In this document: piece after piece, positions 42,541-51,630 of the stretch
Layout of the letters: each line of letters starts with the position of its first letter
Numbering within the stretch: the first letter of the stretch is position 1
Source of the DNA: Xanthomonas floridensis
Lineage (GTDB): Bacteria > Pseudomonadota > Gammaproteobacteria > Xanthomonadales > Xanthomonadaceae
Direction: 5' to 3'
DNA length: 64,000 bases
Assembly (NCBI RefSeq): GCF_001642575.1
Contig: NZ_LXNG01000024.1
Location: 19,912 to 83,911 of the forward strand
Notes under the pieces: model-generated
Databases searched by the model: none
Told to the model about the DNA's origin: nothing
The model's input: only the letters and a program-made list of their open reading frames with translations
Position numbers and translations under genes: made by a program

Positions 42541-43392
42541 ATGCTGCACATCACTCCGGCATCAACGCGCGCTGGCATGGCGGCCATCCTGGCGATCGCG
42601 CTCACCAGCGTGCTGACGCCATGCCTGGCCGCACCATCAGCCGCTCAACCCGAGCCTGCGCCGGTGCCCGGCACGCAGACAGCGATCGCTGCATCGGTCG
42701 CCGTGGCTGCCGCTGCCCCAATGCCCGCTACGCCGCATGCACCGGCACCGCTGACGAACTCCACCCGCACCCCGGCCAGCGAGATGACCACGCAGGGCCA
42801 TCTCACGCTGTCCGATCACCCCGACCAGGATGCGTACGTGCTGATGGAAGACGGCCAGGCGCTGATGCACGGCTCCACCGAAGATCTGGCCCGCGCACGT
42901 CGCCTGGCCGGCAGCACGGGCGCGTTGCTGTGGTTTCGTCGCGGTGGCAAGGGCTACGTAGTACGCGATCCGGCCACCCTGCAGCGCATCCGTGCGCTGT
43001 GCGCGCCGGTCAGCCAGCTCGGCCAGGCCCAGGGTGCGCTGGGCGAGCGGCAGGGCCGGCTCGGCGAGCAGCAAGCGGCACTGGGGACGCAAATGGCCGC
43101 CGCGGCGGCACGTGATGCGGCGGCTGCCGTTGCGCAGGCGCGCGCGTCGCTGGCACGCGACAACGCGGCGGCGCGCACCACCACGCCCGTTGCGCAGCAA
43201 GCCAACGCCACCAGCCAGCGCAGCACCCAGCAGCGGATCGAGGCATTGGCCGCGCAGCAGCAAACGCTCGCTGCGCAGCAGGCCGATCTGGCCGCGCAAC
43301 AGGCAGTGGCAAGCGCACGTGCCGACGAGCAGACACGGCACATCATGCGTGAGGCAATCCGCACCGGTCTGGCACGCCCGGTTGCGCGTTGA
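42541..43392 (+). CDS. Secreted coiled-coil protein with BlaR-locus domain, paralogue 2
   Basis: 283-residue exported protein, with a signal peptide at about residues 1-30 (MAAILAIALTSVLTPCLAAP), a short Ala/Pro stalk, then the shared domain at about residues 97-155: DAYVLMEDGQALMHGSTEDL, ARRLAGSTGALLWFRRGG, YVVRDPATLQRIRALCA. A long Ala/Gln-rich coiled coil follows to the end. It matches paralogue 1 in the fixed pattern DAYVL-x6-LMHG-x3-DL-x2-ARR and LWFR-x2-G-x2-YVVRDP, but lacks the long repeat stalk. Function unknown; periplasmic location is inferred. Confidence 0.8.
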   Translation: MLHITPASTRAGMAAILAIALTSVLTPCLAAPSAAQPEPAPVPGTQTAIAASVAVAAAAPMPATPHAPAPLTNSTRTPASEMTTQGHLTLSDHPDQDAYVLMEDGQALMHGSTEDLARARRLAGSTGALLWFRRGGKGYVVRDPATLQRIRALCAPVSQLGQAQGALGERQGRLGEQQAALGTQMAAAAARDAAAAVAQARASLARDNAAARTTTPVAQQANATSQRSTQQRIEALAAQQQTLAAQQADLAAQQAVASARADEQTRHIMREAIRTGLARPVAR

Positions 43393-43449
43393 TCGCGGCG
43401 GCCGCGCTTGGCCGATACTGCGCGGTATTGGCGCAACAGCGAGCAGGCG

Positions 43450-44565
43450 ATGACGTACCGGGTGGTGGTGTTGGGCGGCTATGGGCACTTCGGTGCACGC
43501 ATCGTGCGGGCGCTGGCCGCGTTGCCACACCTGCATGTCATTGCCGCCGGGCGTCATCCGGGGGCGGTTGCGACAACCTGGCCCGAAGCCGCGCCCGGTC
43601 GTATTTCCGCATGCCGGCTGGATAGCGCCGCCGCCGATTTCGCCACGTGCCTGGCCGCCACCGCCGCCGATGTGGTGGTGCATACCGCCGGGCCATTCCA
43701 GGGCCAGGATTACGCGGTGGCGCGGTGCTGTCTGCAGGCCGGCATGCACTACATCGACCTGGCCGACGGCCGCGCGTTCGTGCGCGACTTCCCGGCCGCC
43801 TTGCATGCGCTGGCACAGCAGGCCGGCCGCGTGGCGATCAGCGGTGCCAGCACCTTGCCCGCGTTGTCCAGCGCGGTGGTCGATGCGCTGCTGCCGCGCT
43901 TTTCGACCCTGCATGGCATCCACATGGTGATCGCGCCTGCGCAGGGCACGCCGCTGGGGCTGGCCACCGTCCGCGCGGTGCTGTCGTACTGCGGAACGCC
44001 GTTTACCTGGTGGAGCGAGGGCCGCTGGCAGACCGTGGTGGGCTGGGCGGAGCCGCAGCGCGTGCAGTTCGCACAGCTGGCACCGCGCCTGGCATCCCCC
44101 TGCGATGTGCCCGACCACGACCTGCTGCCGCAGCGCTACCCCGGCGTGCGCAGCGTACAGTTCCGCGCCGCGTTGGAGGTGACCTTCCTGCAGCGCTGCC
44201 TGGCCGCGCTGGCCTGGTTACGCCAGCGCGGCGTGCCGTTGCCGATGTCGCGTCTGGCGCAAGCGCTCGCACGTGCGGGGCGCTGGTTCGACCGCTTCGG
44301 CACCGACCTGGGCGGCATGCGCGTGGAGCTGGCCGGCGAGCGCGATGGGCAGCCGCTCAGCGTACGCTGGGACCTCACCGCGGCGATGTTGCACGGCCCG
44401 GAAATCCCCTGTTTCGCCGCGATCCTGCTGGTGCGCAAACTTGCGGCAGGGCAGGTGATGCCAAGCGGCGCGCACGCCTGCATGGGGCTGCTGACCCTGG
44501 CCGAGTTCGAGCAGGAATTCGACGCATGGCAGATGACCACCGAGGTGACGCAGACGCTGCGGTGA
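43450..44565 (+). CDS. Saccharopine dehydrogenase-like NAD(P)-binding protein
   Basis: 371-residue protein with an N-terminal Rossmann motif VVVLGGYGHFGARIVRAL and the saccharopine-dehydrogenase pattern VVVHTAGPFQGQDYAVARCC followed by HYIDLADGR. The C-terminal half is less conserved and includes CGTPFTWWSEGRWQ. Such proteins are widespread as uncharacterised oxidoreductases (SCCPDH-like), so lysine metabolism should not be assumed. It stands alone; 58 bases separate it from the secreted paralogue upstream. About 200 bases after it (44566-44765) contain no gene. Confidence 0.88.
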   Translation: MTYRVVVLGGYGHFGARIVRALAALPHLHVIAAGRHPGAVATTWPEAAPGRISACRLDSAAADFATCLAATAADVVVHTAGPFQGQDYAVARCCLQAGMHYIDLADGRAFVRDFPAALHALAQQAGRVAISGASTLPALSSAVVDALLPRFSTLHGIHMVIAPAQGTPLGLATVRAVLSYCGTPFTWWSEGRWQTVVGWAEPQRVQFAQLAPRLASPCDVPDHDLLPQRYPGVRSVQFRAALEVTFLQRCLAALAWLRQRGVPLPMSRLAQALARAGRWFDRFGTDLGGMRVELAGERDGQPLSVRWDLTAAMLHGPEIPCFAAILLVRKLAAGQVMPSGAHACMGLLTLAEFEQEFDAWQMTTEVTQTLR

Positions 44566-44765
44566 TCGCCTGCCGCCAACTGCGCGCACCACACCACGCG
44601 TCACCAGGGCATCGGCAAGGCACGGCGTCGAGCACGTAACGCTGCGCATCCGCTGGTGAGAGGCGACATCGCGTGCACGCCGACGCGTTCTGGTCGTGCG
44701 AGGAGCGGCTCCTGGTGTCGTGCGGCAGGGACGCAACACGCCGGCGCAGATGGCGTGTATCAACC

Positions 44766-45551
44766 TCACACCTCCCGCACCGTCCGAAACGCCTCCATAT
44801 CCGCAAACGTGCAAAAGTGAAATCGCGGGATCGTGATCGGGCCCGCTGCCGCCAGTCGCTGGAGCCAGTTGCCCACTGCAGCGCGGTAGGCGGCCTGCTC
44901 TGTGCGATCGAGCGTCTGACACAGGTAGGCCAGCGAGATATGAAACTGGAAGTTGACATAGTCCGGGCGCTGCAGGCGGGTCAGCGTCATCAGCGCCTGG
45001 CGCGTCGCTTCCAGGCGTTGTGCAGTTTGCGCATCGGCAGGTTGCAGCGGGATGAGCAGGTTGTCGTTGTTGCCGGTCCTTGCCGCAGCCGGATTGACCA
45101 CAAAGTTGCACGCACCCAGCGGCGCCGCCGTGCGTTGCCTCAGCCGCGCAAGAAAATCCGCATGGATCTCGCTCAAGGCCACATCGCGCCCCAGATCGCT
45201 TGGCCATGGCCCGCTTGCGCGGTCGATCTCGTTGACCCCGCCCAGCAGGGTTGCGTGGTAACTGCTGGGCGGCAGCAGCGCGAACTTGTTCGCGAAGCCG
45301 TGCTCGGGTAGCTCGCGGTAGATATCCAGCACCCGGTCGAAGCTGTCGTAGCCATCGCCCTGCTGTTGGAGATGACCCAGAAACGTATTGCCGGCAAACG
45401 CCATCGGCCGGCGCGAGCGCAGGAACTTGCGCCCGAGATCCGGCGGCGGCGTGGCGCTTGATGCGGGCAAGGCGGGGCCCAGCAGCGAGGCGCCAGCGGC
45501 GGCCGCCACCAGGCGACGTCGGCTGAAGCGTGTATCCAACAATGACGACAT
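44766..45551 (-). CDS. Exported 2H-phosphoesterase-like (DUF1868-type) protein
   Basis: 261-residue protein with a Tat-like signal (SRRRLVAAAAGASLLGPALPASSA), so probably folded before export to the periplasm. Two His-x-(Thr/Ser)-Leu motifs, YHATLLGG and FHISLAYL, about 110 residues apart are the catalytic pair of the 2H phosphoesterase fold. Other segments include GNTFLGHLQQQGDGYDSF. This agrees with DUF1868 proteins, as far as I recall. A substrate such as a cyclic phosphate or 2'-5' linkage is suggested by the fold only. No clear operon partner. Confidence 0.82.
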   Translation of the reverse strand: MSSLLDTRFSRRRLVAAAAGASLLGPALPASSATPPPDLGRKFLRSRRPMAFAGNTFLGHLQQQGDGYDSFDRVLDIYRELPEHGFANKFALLPPSSYHATLLGGVNEIDRASGPWPSDLGRDVALSEIHADFLARLRQRTAAPLGACNFVVNPAAARTGNNDNLLIPLQPADAQTAQRLEATRQALMTLTRLQRPDYVNFQFHISLAYLCQTLDRTEQAAYRAAVGNWLQRLAAAGPITIPRFHFCTFADMEAFRTVREV

Positions 45552-46223
45552 GCGGCAGTCCTTCAAATTCCAGGTCAGGCCACGACGTGCGCGATATTCC
45601 CGGCCACGTCGCAGTGCAGTGGTGTGTATCGATAGCGGCGCTTGCGCCGAGCTGACGAACCGACAACGGCGGACAGCACAGCGCTGCGGCGATGTCGCGC
45701 GCTGCACACGCGCCACTGGGCAGGTCTGCAAGTGCCGACGAACACCGCTGCAAAGCGGCACAGCAACGGCAAGCCTAAGACCGCCGATAAAAACGCAGAT
45801 GACAACGCACCGTCTTTCGTCATGAACCCGCAGCCGTCTTCGCGAATGCGGCGATGCGTTCGTGTTGCAGCTTTTGGGGGCCTGGGCGCGCACGTGGATG
45901 CAGGTGTCGTGTGGCCGGTCCATCCGAAGGCTGCCGATGACACGACAAGCCGATGCACCGCCGAGGCATTGCGTCTTCCGCATCCGGCGCACGGTGCGGA
46001 GGGACAGGCCGCCGGCCATCGCACAACGGGCGATCGCACCCGCGCATGCCGATGCGGATCACCACGTTCGACACAACGCGCAAGCGGCTGCGCTTGCATG
46101 GGAGGCGACAGAAGAGGGCACCCCCCCGCGCCGAGCAAACATTCACCCGCGCACCGTATCGCCGATATCCGGATCCGACCCGATCTGGCGCGCCGCCAAC
46201 GCGCCCCGCGCTCGCCCAGAGGG
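45552..46223. other. 672-base interval with no supported gene
   Basis: The longest gene-free stretch in the window. Frames are open on both strands because of GC bias, but none has a signal, motif or ribosome site I would trust. It lies between the 2H-phosphoesterase start and the mrfB stop, so any promoter here would serve the former. Confidence 0.5.
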
Positions 46224-48041
46224 CTACACCGACTCCATCAACGGAATCACTTCCCGGTCCTGCGCCTCCACCGCCACCAGCCGCTGCATCAGCAGCGACA
46301 GCGTCACCACGTCCTGGTGGTTGTGGTCGGCCACGCGGCGCAGGTTGCGCGCGCTGCCGCCGCGCAGATAACTCAGCCATGCCGCCGGCGCTTCGGAGCC
46401 GGGCAGGTCGTCTTCGCGCACCACCCGCAGCAGCTGCCGCTCGATGGTGGACAGCTTGCAGTTCTCCCAGGTGCCGCGATAGCGGCGGCGGGTGGGGAAC
46501 AGCAGGTCCACGTGATCCAGCGCGGAAATCGGGTCGCCGCGGCGCGCCAGCCGGTACCGCGTCTTCAACAGCGGCGCGTCGTAGCAGCGGCCGTTGTAGC
46601 TGGACAGCACCGTGCGCGGCGTGAGCCAGCTACGGAACAGATCCAGCATGGCGCTCTCGGCGGCCATCGTGGACATCATCAGCTGGCGCACGCGCAGGCC
46701 GCTGCCCTGCACGGTATCGGTGCACCACTGCGCCACCCCGATCATGAAGGCGCGTGTGCCGGTGCCGCCGGCCAGGCCGGTGGTTTCGGTATCGAAGAAC
46801 AACAGGTCCAGTGGATCGACCGCGTCCTCGCGCTTGGCGAATGCCAGCGAGAGCGCTTCGGAAGGAATCGCTTGCGGAAGGAACGCTTCGATCAGATGCA
46901 GGCCGGGTGCGATCTCATTGCCGGGCAGTTGCCGATCGGTAGACGGTGCGCGCAGCGGCGTGTGCGGCGATATCGCCCGTTCGCGCAGGCCGATCATCTT
47001 GCGCAGGCCGGCGATGTCGGTGCGTCGCTGCAGCGGCGGTGTCGCCGACATCGGTATTGCCGGTGGTGCCGTTGTGTTGCGCGCTATTGGCGAGCGGCTT
47101 GCGCTATCTGCATCCACGGTATCGCTTGCATCGCCATCGCCAGCCGATGACAACGCCGGCTTGTGGCGCACATCGTGCTCCACCCATGCAAACACCGATG
47201 CCTCGCGCGCAGGCGGTGCAGTAGCCGGTGACTGCAAGGCGCGGCGTGTGAGTGCCGGTGCGGTGCGCACATCGCGCGGGCGAACTGCCGGGGCCGCATG
47301 ACCTGCAGCGGCTGCATCGTGCGATGACAAGCGTGCAGCGGGTGCCCCGGTGCCGGAGACCGCTGCACGCTGCGCCCGTGTCGGCATCACCGCGTCGTCC
47401 TTGCGCGATGCAGGTGTGAGCCCGCCGACCTGACGGCGCAGCAGGCGCAGACGGTCCGCGCTGACACCCGAGGCGCTGCCAGGTGCAGGCGTTGCCCGGT
47501 CCTGCGTTGGCGGCGTCGCTGCCGGCGGGGCGATGTTGGCAGCCATGTGCGCACCGCTTGCATGCGTACCGCCTGAGATCGCGCCAAGCGCCGCTGTCTC
47601 AACGGCTGCTCGCCCGAGCAATACCGGCTGCGTCTGTGGCGCAGACGGTTTGGTCGCGCGCGCGCGCGCCCATGCCGGCGCCACAGCGTTCACCTCGCTC
47701 TGCGCGATCGTCGGCGTAGCAACGTGCAAGGCGTCAACACGGTGCGCCGCATCGGCCAGACGTGGCTCATCCGACAACCGCAAGGCCGGCGCATACGCGG
47801 GCACAGCGGCCGCAGCAGACGTTGCAGCCGCTGACGCCATCGGCGCAGACGATGTGCCCGGCCTGGCTGCATCGACAGCTGTTTGCGGCATCTCACGCAC
47901 AAGCGCGGCATCGGCACCTTTCGCATGCGCCGCCGCTGCCCCTTGCAGTGCATCGCTGTCAGCAACCCCCGCGGGCGCAGGCACATCCGCATGCCCCGCC
48001 TGCCGACGCAGCAGGCGTAGTCGGTCTGCACTTACGCTCAT
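46224..48041 (-). CDS. mrfB: MrfB/YprB-like 3'-5' exonuclease with long disordered N-terminus
   Basis: 605-residue RNase H-like exonuclease. The catalytic domain begins near residue 380 and carries LLFFDTETTGLAGG (Asp417, Glu419), SSYNGRCYDAPLLKTRY and ADHNHQDVVTLSLLM, the DEDD-type metal residues. Bacillus MrfB pairs with the MrfA helicase in UvrABC-independent repair of mitomycin damage. Residues 1-380 are Ala/Pro-rich and probably disordered, with the motif VSADRLRLLRRQ occurring twice (residues 3-14 and 193-204). The ATG overlaps the mrfA stop (ATGA), so the two are co-translated. Confidence 0.88.
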   Translation of the reverse strand: MSVSADRLRLLRRQAGHADVPAPAGVADSDALQGAAAAHAKGADAALVREMPQTAVDAARPGTSSAPMASAAATSAAAAVPAYAPALRLSDEPRLADAAHRVDALHVATPTIAQSEVNAVAPAWARARATKPSAPQTQPVLLGRAAVETAALGAISGGTHASGAHMAANIAPPAATPPTQDRATPAPGSASGVSADRLRLLRRQVGGLTPASRKDDAVMPTRAQRAAVSGTGAPAARLSSHDAAAAGHAAPAVRPRDVRTAPALTRRALQSPATAPPAREASVFAWVEHDVRHKPALSSAGDGDASDTVDADSASRSPIARNTTAPPAIPMSATPPLQRRTDIAGLRKMIGLRERAISPHTPLRAPSTDRQLPGNEIAPGLHLIEAFLPQAIPSEALSLAFAKREDAVDPLDLLFFDTETTGLAGGTGTRAFMIGVAQWCTDTVQGSGLRVRQLMMSTMAAESAMLDLFRSWLTPRTVLSSYNGRCYDAPLLKTRYRLARRGDPISALDHVDLLFPTRRRYRGTWENCKLSTIERQLLRVVREDDLPGSEAPAAWLSYLRGGSARNLRRVADHNHQDVVTLSLLMQRLVAVEAQDREVIPLMESV

Positions 48042-50533
48042 GCAAGCACGTCCAGCGCCAGGTCGTCGTCCACCCGCGTGGCATGGCGTAGCGGCGCATC
48101 GGCATCGAACAACAGCGCCAGCACCGTCAATGCCAACGACTTGGGCGACTCGCCCTTGCCGTCCTCGTGCGCGGCCAGCACCGGGCCCACGCAGGCCGGG
48201 CAGCCGGCCGTGCAGTCGCAACGCCGTACCAGCTCGTCCGCGCGCTGCAGCAGCTCGGCCTGGCGCAGCCACAGCGGCTCGCTCAAGCCCACCCCGCCGG
48301 GGAAGTTGTCGTACAGGTACACGGTGGGCACGAAGGCCTGCTGCAATTCCACCGCGCCTGCTTCGCCCTCGTCCACGCCGCGCAGTTGCCCGCGCCCGGT
48401 CTGGTCGGCCACCGCAAACCATGCGCCATCGCCATTGCCTACCGCTTTTTGCAGGTCGCGCGCGTCGGCCATCACCGCCACCGTGGCCACCACGTGCAGC
48501 GCATAGGCGGCGCCCAAGAAGCCATCCAGCGCATCCTGCTTGGACGCGAACGCCTTGCCCAGGGTGGCCTGCGGCAACTGCCACCACACCGCGGTGGTGT
48601 GCAGCTCCTGGTCGGGCAGATTCACCGGCCCGTAGCCGATGTTTTCATGCGTGTAGTAGCGGATCTTCTTGTAGCCGGACACGCGCCGCACCACATGCAC
48701 TTCGCCATGATGCGAGTCGCCACGCCCGGCCACGCCGCCGTCGAAGCGGTCCAGCACCTTCAACTTGGTGTAGTCGATGCTGTCGGTGTAGTAGTCCACA
48801 TGGGTGCGCGTCACGTAGGCCTTGCGGCCTTCCCAATCCAGCCGCTCCACCTGGTACGGCGTGCTCTGCACCATGTGGATGGCGCCTTCGTACAAGGTGA
48901 GCGCGGCGGCCGAATAATCCACCTCGGCGATGATCTGCTGCTTGCCGTCGCTCTTGTCCACCACCACGAAGTTGCCGTCGGCCACCGAGCGCAGGCTCAC
49001 CGCATTGGCGGGGTAGCTGTCGGCGATCCACTCCCAGCGGTCGCCCTCCTGGTGGATCACTTCGCTTTCGGCCAGCGCTTCCAGGAACACCAGCGGGTCG
49101 ATCGGCCCGAATGGTTCGCTGGCAATGAACGGCAGCTCGAACGCCGCGCAGCGGATGTGGTCGAACAGGATCAGCGGCTGGTCCGGCGCAATGCGTGCGT
49201 GCTCGGGCGAGGCATCGGCAAAGAAATCCGGGTGCCGCACCACGTATTGATCCAGTGGTTGCGAGCTGGCCACCAGCACGCCCAGCGCCGGTTGCTGGCG
49301 TCGCCCGGCGCGGCCGAAGCGTTGCCAGGTCGCCGCCACGCTGCCGGGGTAGCCATTGAGGATCACCACGTCCAGCGCGCCGATATCCACGCCCAGCTCC
49401 AGCGCAGAGGTGGACACGATGCCGTCGATGTTGCCGGCGCGCATCGCGCGCTCCACCTCGCGGCGCTCGGTGGGCAGATACCCGCCACGGTAGGCGCGGA
49501 TACGCGCCGGCTTGCGCGGGTCGTGGTCGAAGATGTCTTTGAGGTACTTGGTCAGCACCTCCACCATCAGCCGCGTCTGCGCAAACACCAGCGTCTTCAA
49601 ACCGCTCTTGATGGCGATGCGTGCGATGCGGTTGCTCTGCGAACGCGCCGAAGCACGTAGCCCAAGATCTGCATTGACCACCGGCGGGTTCCACAACAGC
49701 ACGTGCTTGTCGCCGGTGGGCGCGCCGGATTCGGTGATGGCATGCACCTGTTCTTCGATCAGGGCCTGCGCGTGCGCATGCGGGTTGCCGATGGTGGCCG
49801 AGCACAGGATGAACTGCGGGTTGGCGCCATAGAACGCGCAGATGCGCTTGAGCCGGCGCAGCACGTTGGTGACGTGGCTGCCGAACACGCCGCGGTAGGT
49901 GTGGATCTCGTCGATCACCACATAGCGCAGGTTCTCGAAGAACTGCGCCCACTTGGTGTGATGCGGCAGGATCGCCTGGTGCAGCATGTCCGGGTTGCTC
50001 ACCACGATGTCGCCATGCAGGCGGATCGCCTGGCGCGCATCGCCGGGCGTATCGCCGTCGAAGGTGAAGGCCTTCACCCCCAGCTCGCCGGCGCGGTTCA
50101 ACTCCAGCAACTCGGCCACCTGGTCCTGTGCCAGCGCCTTGGTCGGGAACAGGTACAGCGCCTTGGCCCCTGCGGTCATCGCCGCGCTCACCACCGGCAG
50201 CGTGTAGCACAGCGATTTGCCCGAGGCGGTGGGCGTCACGATCGCCACATGCTCGCCGCGCTGGGTAGCCGCCCAGGCCTGCGCCTGGTGGCTGTAGAGC
50301 TGGCCGATGCCGCGCGCCCGCAGCGCATCGGCCAGCGCGCTGGGCACATCGTCGGGAATCGGTGCGTAGTGGCCGTCGCGCCCGGGGATGGTGAAACTGC
50401 CGGTGATGCGGTCGTGGTAGCGCCGTTCCAGGCGCTCGGTAAGCAGCGCGCCATCGCGGCTGGGCCGGCCATCGGTAGTGGCCAGGGCGCGTTCGGCGGT
50501 TTCGGTGCGGGGAGCGAGGGCAAACGGAGGCAT
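48038..50533 (-). CDS. mrfA: MrfA/YprA-like DEAD/DEAH-box helicase with C-terminal cysteine cluster
   Basis: 831-residue superfamily 2 helicase. Motifs are VTPTASGKSLCY (Walker A), VVIDEIHTYRG (DEIH), LCSATIGN, STSALELGVDIG and WQRFGRAGRR. The C-terminal domain has four cysteines in CDCTAGCPACVGP, the MrfA (DUF1998/MZB) zinc site, close to the end. The start ATG 50533 has a GGGAG ribosome site eight bases upstream; an in-frame ATG at 50557 is possible. With MrfB it should excise mitomycin-type DNA damage. It is divergent from the hemolysin III gene. Confidence 0.93.
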   Translation of the reverse strand: MPPFALAPRTETAERALATTDGRPSRDGALLTERLERRYHDRITGSFTIPGRDGHYAPIPDDVPSALADALRARGIGQLYSHQAQAWAATQRGEHVAIVTPTASGKSLCYTLPVVSAAMTAGAKALYLFPTKALAQDQVAELLELNRAGELGVKAFTFDGDTPGDARQAIRLHGDIVVSNPDMLHQAILPHHTKWAQFFENLRYVVIDEIHTYRGVFGSHVTNVLRRLKRICAFYGANPQFILCSATIGNPHAHAQALIEEQVHAITESGAPTGDKHVLLWNPPVVNADLGLRASARSQSNRIARIAIKSGLKTLVFAQTRLMVEVLTKYLKDIFDHDPRKPARIRAYRGGYLPTERREVERAMRAGNIDGIVSTSALELGVDIGALDVVILNGYPGSVAATWQRFGRAGRRQQPALGVLVASSQPLDQYVVRHPDFFADASPEHARIAPDQPLILFDHIRCAAFELPFIASEPFGPIDPLVFLEALAESEVIHQEGDRWEWIADSYPANAVSLRSVADGNFVVVDKSDGKQQIIAEVDYSAAALTLYEGAIHMVQSTPYQVERLDWEGRKAYVTRTHVDYYTDSIDYTKLKVLDRFDGGVAGRGDSHHGEVHVVRRVSGYKKIRYYTHENIGYGPVNLPDQELHTTAVWWQLPQATLGKAFASKQDALDGFLGAAYALHVVATVAVMADARDLQKAVGNGDGAWFAVADQTGRGQLRGVDEGEAGAVELQQAFVPTVYLYDNFPGGVGLSEPLWLRQAELLQRADELVRRCDCTAGCPACVGPVLAAHEDGKGESPKSLALTVLALLFDADAPLRHATRVDDDLALDVLA

Positions 50534-50660
50534 ACGGCGGCTCCCAAAGAGGGGCATGAGACAGGGGAGGTGTCTCAGGGTATGAGACACGGCCCGAATG
50601 GGCGAGCCCGTGTCACTGAGCGAATTCAGCAAGCGGGTATGCTGTGGCCCCCACTGCGTC

Positions 50661-51368
50661 ATGCCCGAGCTGCACGTTGTGGGCTCCCCCTTTCGAAGAC
50701 CCGCCGTGCCCGTGCCCCCCAGCGCCCCCGCTCCGCATTACAAGACTCCCGCTGCCCGCCGTGCCGATGTGATCGTGCATGCCGCCGGCCTGTTCCTGGC
50801 CATCGTCGGTGGCGGCTGGATGGTGTGGCGGGCGCATGCCAACCAGACCATGCTGTTTGCCACCTGTGTCTACGCGCTGGGCCTGCTGGTGATGTTCGCC
50901 TGTTCGGCCGCCTACAACTTCGCCCCGCCGCTGCGCCAGCCGATGCTGCGCAAGTTCGACCACGCCGGCATCTTCGTGATGATCGCCGGCTCCTACACGC
51001 CCTTCTTTCTGGTCGCGCTCGATGGCCCCTGGCGCTGGGCCATGATCCTGACCGTCTGGAGCGTGGCGCTGTTCGGTGTGTTCGCCAAACTGTGCCTGCC
51101 CGGCATCGCCAAGGGCTTCTGGGTGGCGATCTACCTGCTGCTGGGCTGGGCCGGGATCGTGGTGGTCAACCAGATGATCGCCGGCCTGGACAGCGCGGTG
51201 CTGTGGCTCATCGTGGCCGGCGGCGCGTTCTACACGGTGGGCGTGTGCTTCTACGTGCGCAAATCCATGGTCTACAACCGCGCCATCTGGCACGCCCACG
51301 TGCTGGGCGGCGCGTTGTCGCACTGGTATGCAATCTGGCTGTGCCTGCGGCCGTTGAGCGAGGGGTGA
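50661..51368 (+). CDS. Hemolysin III / PAQR-family membrane protein
   Basis: 235-residue polytopic protein with seven predicted helices from about residue 35. Family residues are visible: SAAYNFAPP and RKFDHAGIFVMIAGSYTPF in helices two and three, and IWHAHVLGGALSHWYAIW near the C-terminus, whose His residues form the metal site with the Asp of KFDHAG. Hemolysin III is a historical name; hydrolase-like function on lipids is presumed for PAQR proteins. Alternative in-frame ATGs upstream would add non-membrane sequence overlapping the mrfA promoter. Confidence 0.9.
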   Translation: MPELHVVGSPFRRPAVPVPPSAPAPHYKTPAARRADVIVHAAGLFLAIVGGGWMVWRAHANQTMLFATCVYALGLLVMFACSAAYNFAPPLRQPMLRKFDHAGIFVMIAGSYTPFFLVALDGPWRWAMILTVWSVALFGVFAKLCLPGIAKGFWVAIYLLLGWAGIVVVNQMIAGLDSAVLWLIVAGGAFYTVGVCFYVRKSMVYNRAIWHAHVLGGALSHWYAIWLCLRPLSEG

Positions 51369-51453
51369 GGGTGCAGTCGCGTGGATGGGCAGCGCATCGT
51401 GGTGGTGCACGTAATGCGGTCGGATCGCGCGCTTCGCAAGAACCGTCCTTCAC

Positions 51454-51598
51454 GCTAAGCGCGGCTAACAAAACCACGGCACCGCCGCCAGGCGGGCGCG
51501 GCCGGTGTTGGGAGCACCACGCCGACACGCCGGTTGTGAGTGCGCCGTCCACCCCCAGCTGACGACTGCTCGCCACAGTTCTATCAGCCGCGCTTAGC
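51454..51598. repeat. MITE-like 145-base element with terminal inverted repeats
   Basis: Perfect 13-bp terminal arms GCTAAGCGCGGCT (51454-51466) and AGCCGCGCTTAGC (51586-51598). Beyond the perfect part the next 14 bases inward still correspond, with differences that are all transitions, so the arms total about 27 bases. The interior has no gene. It fills the 262-base interval 51369-51630 between convergent genes. Size and structure fit a miniature inverted-repeat element or a transcribed hairpin repeat. Confidence 0.55.
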
Positions 51599-51630
51599 CG
51601 GCAGGCACCCCAAGCGCCCGCCGCATCCCA

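Noticed and set aside
45552..46223. Genes in the 672-base interval
   Set aside because: Several frames of 130-190 codons are open on both strands, but none has a ribosome site, signal peptide or plausible domain.
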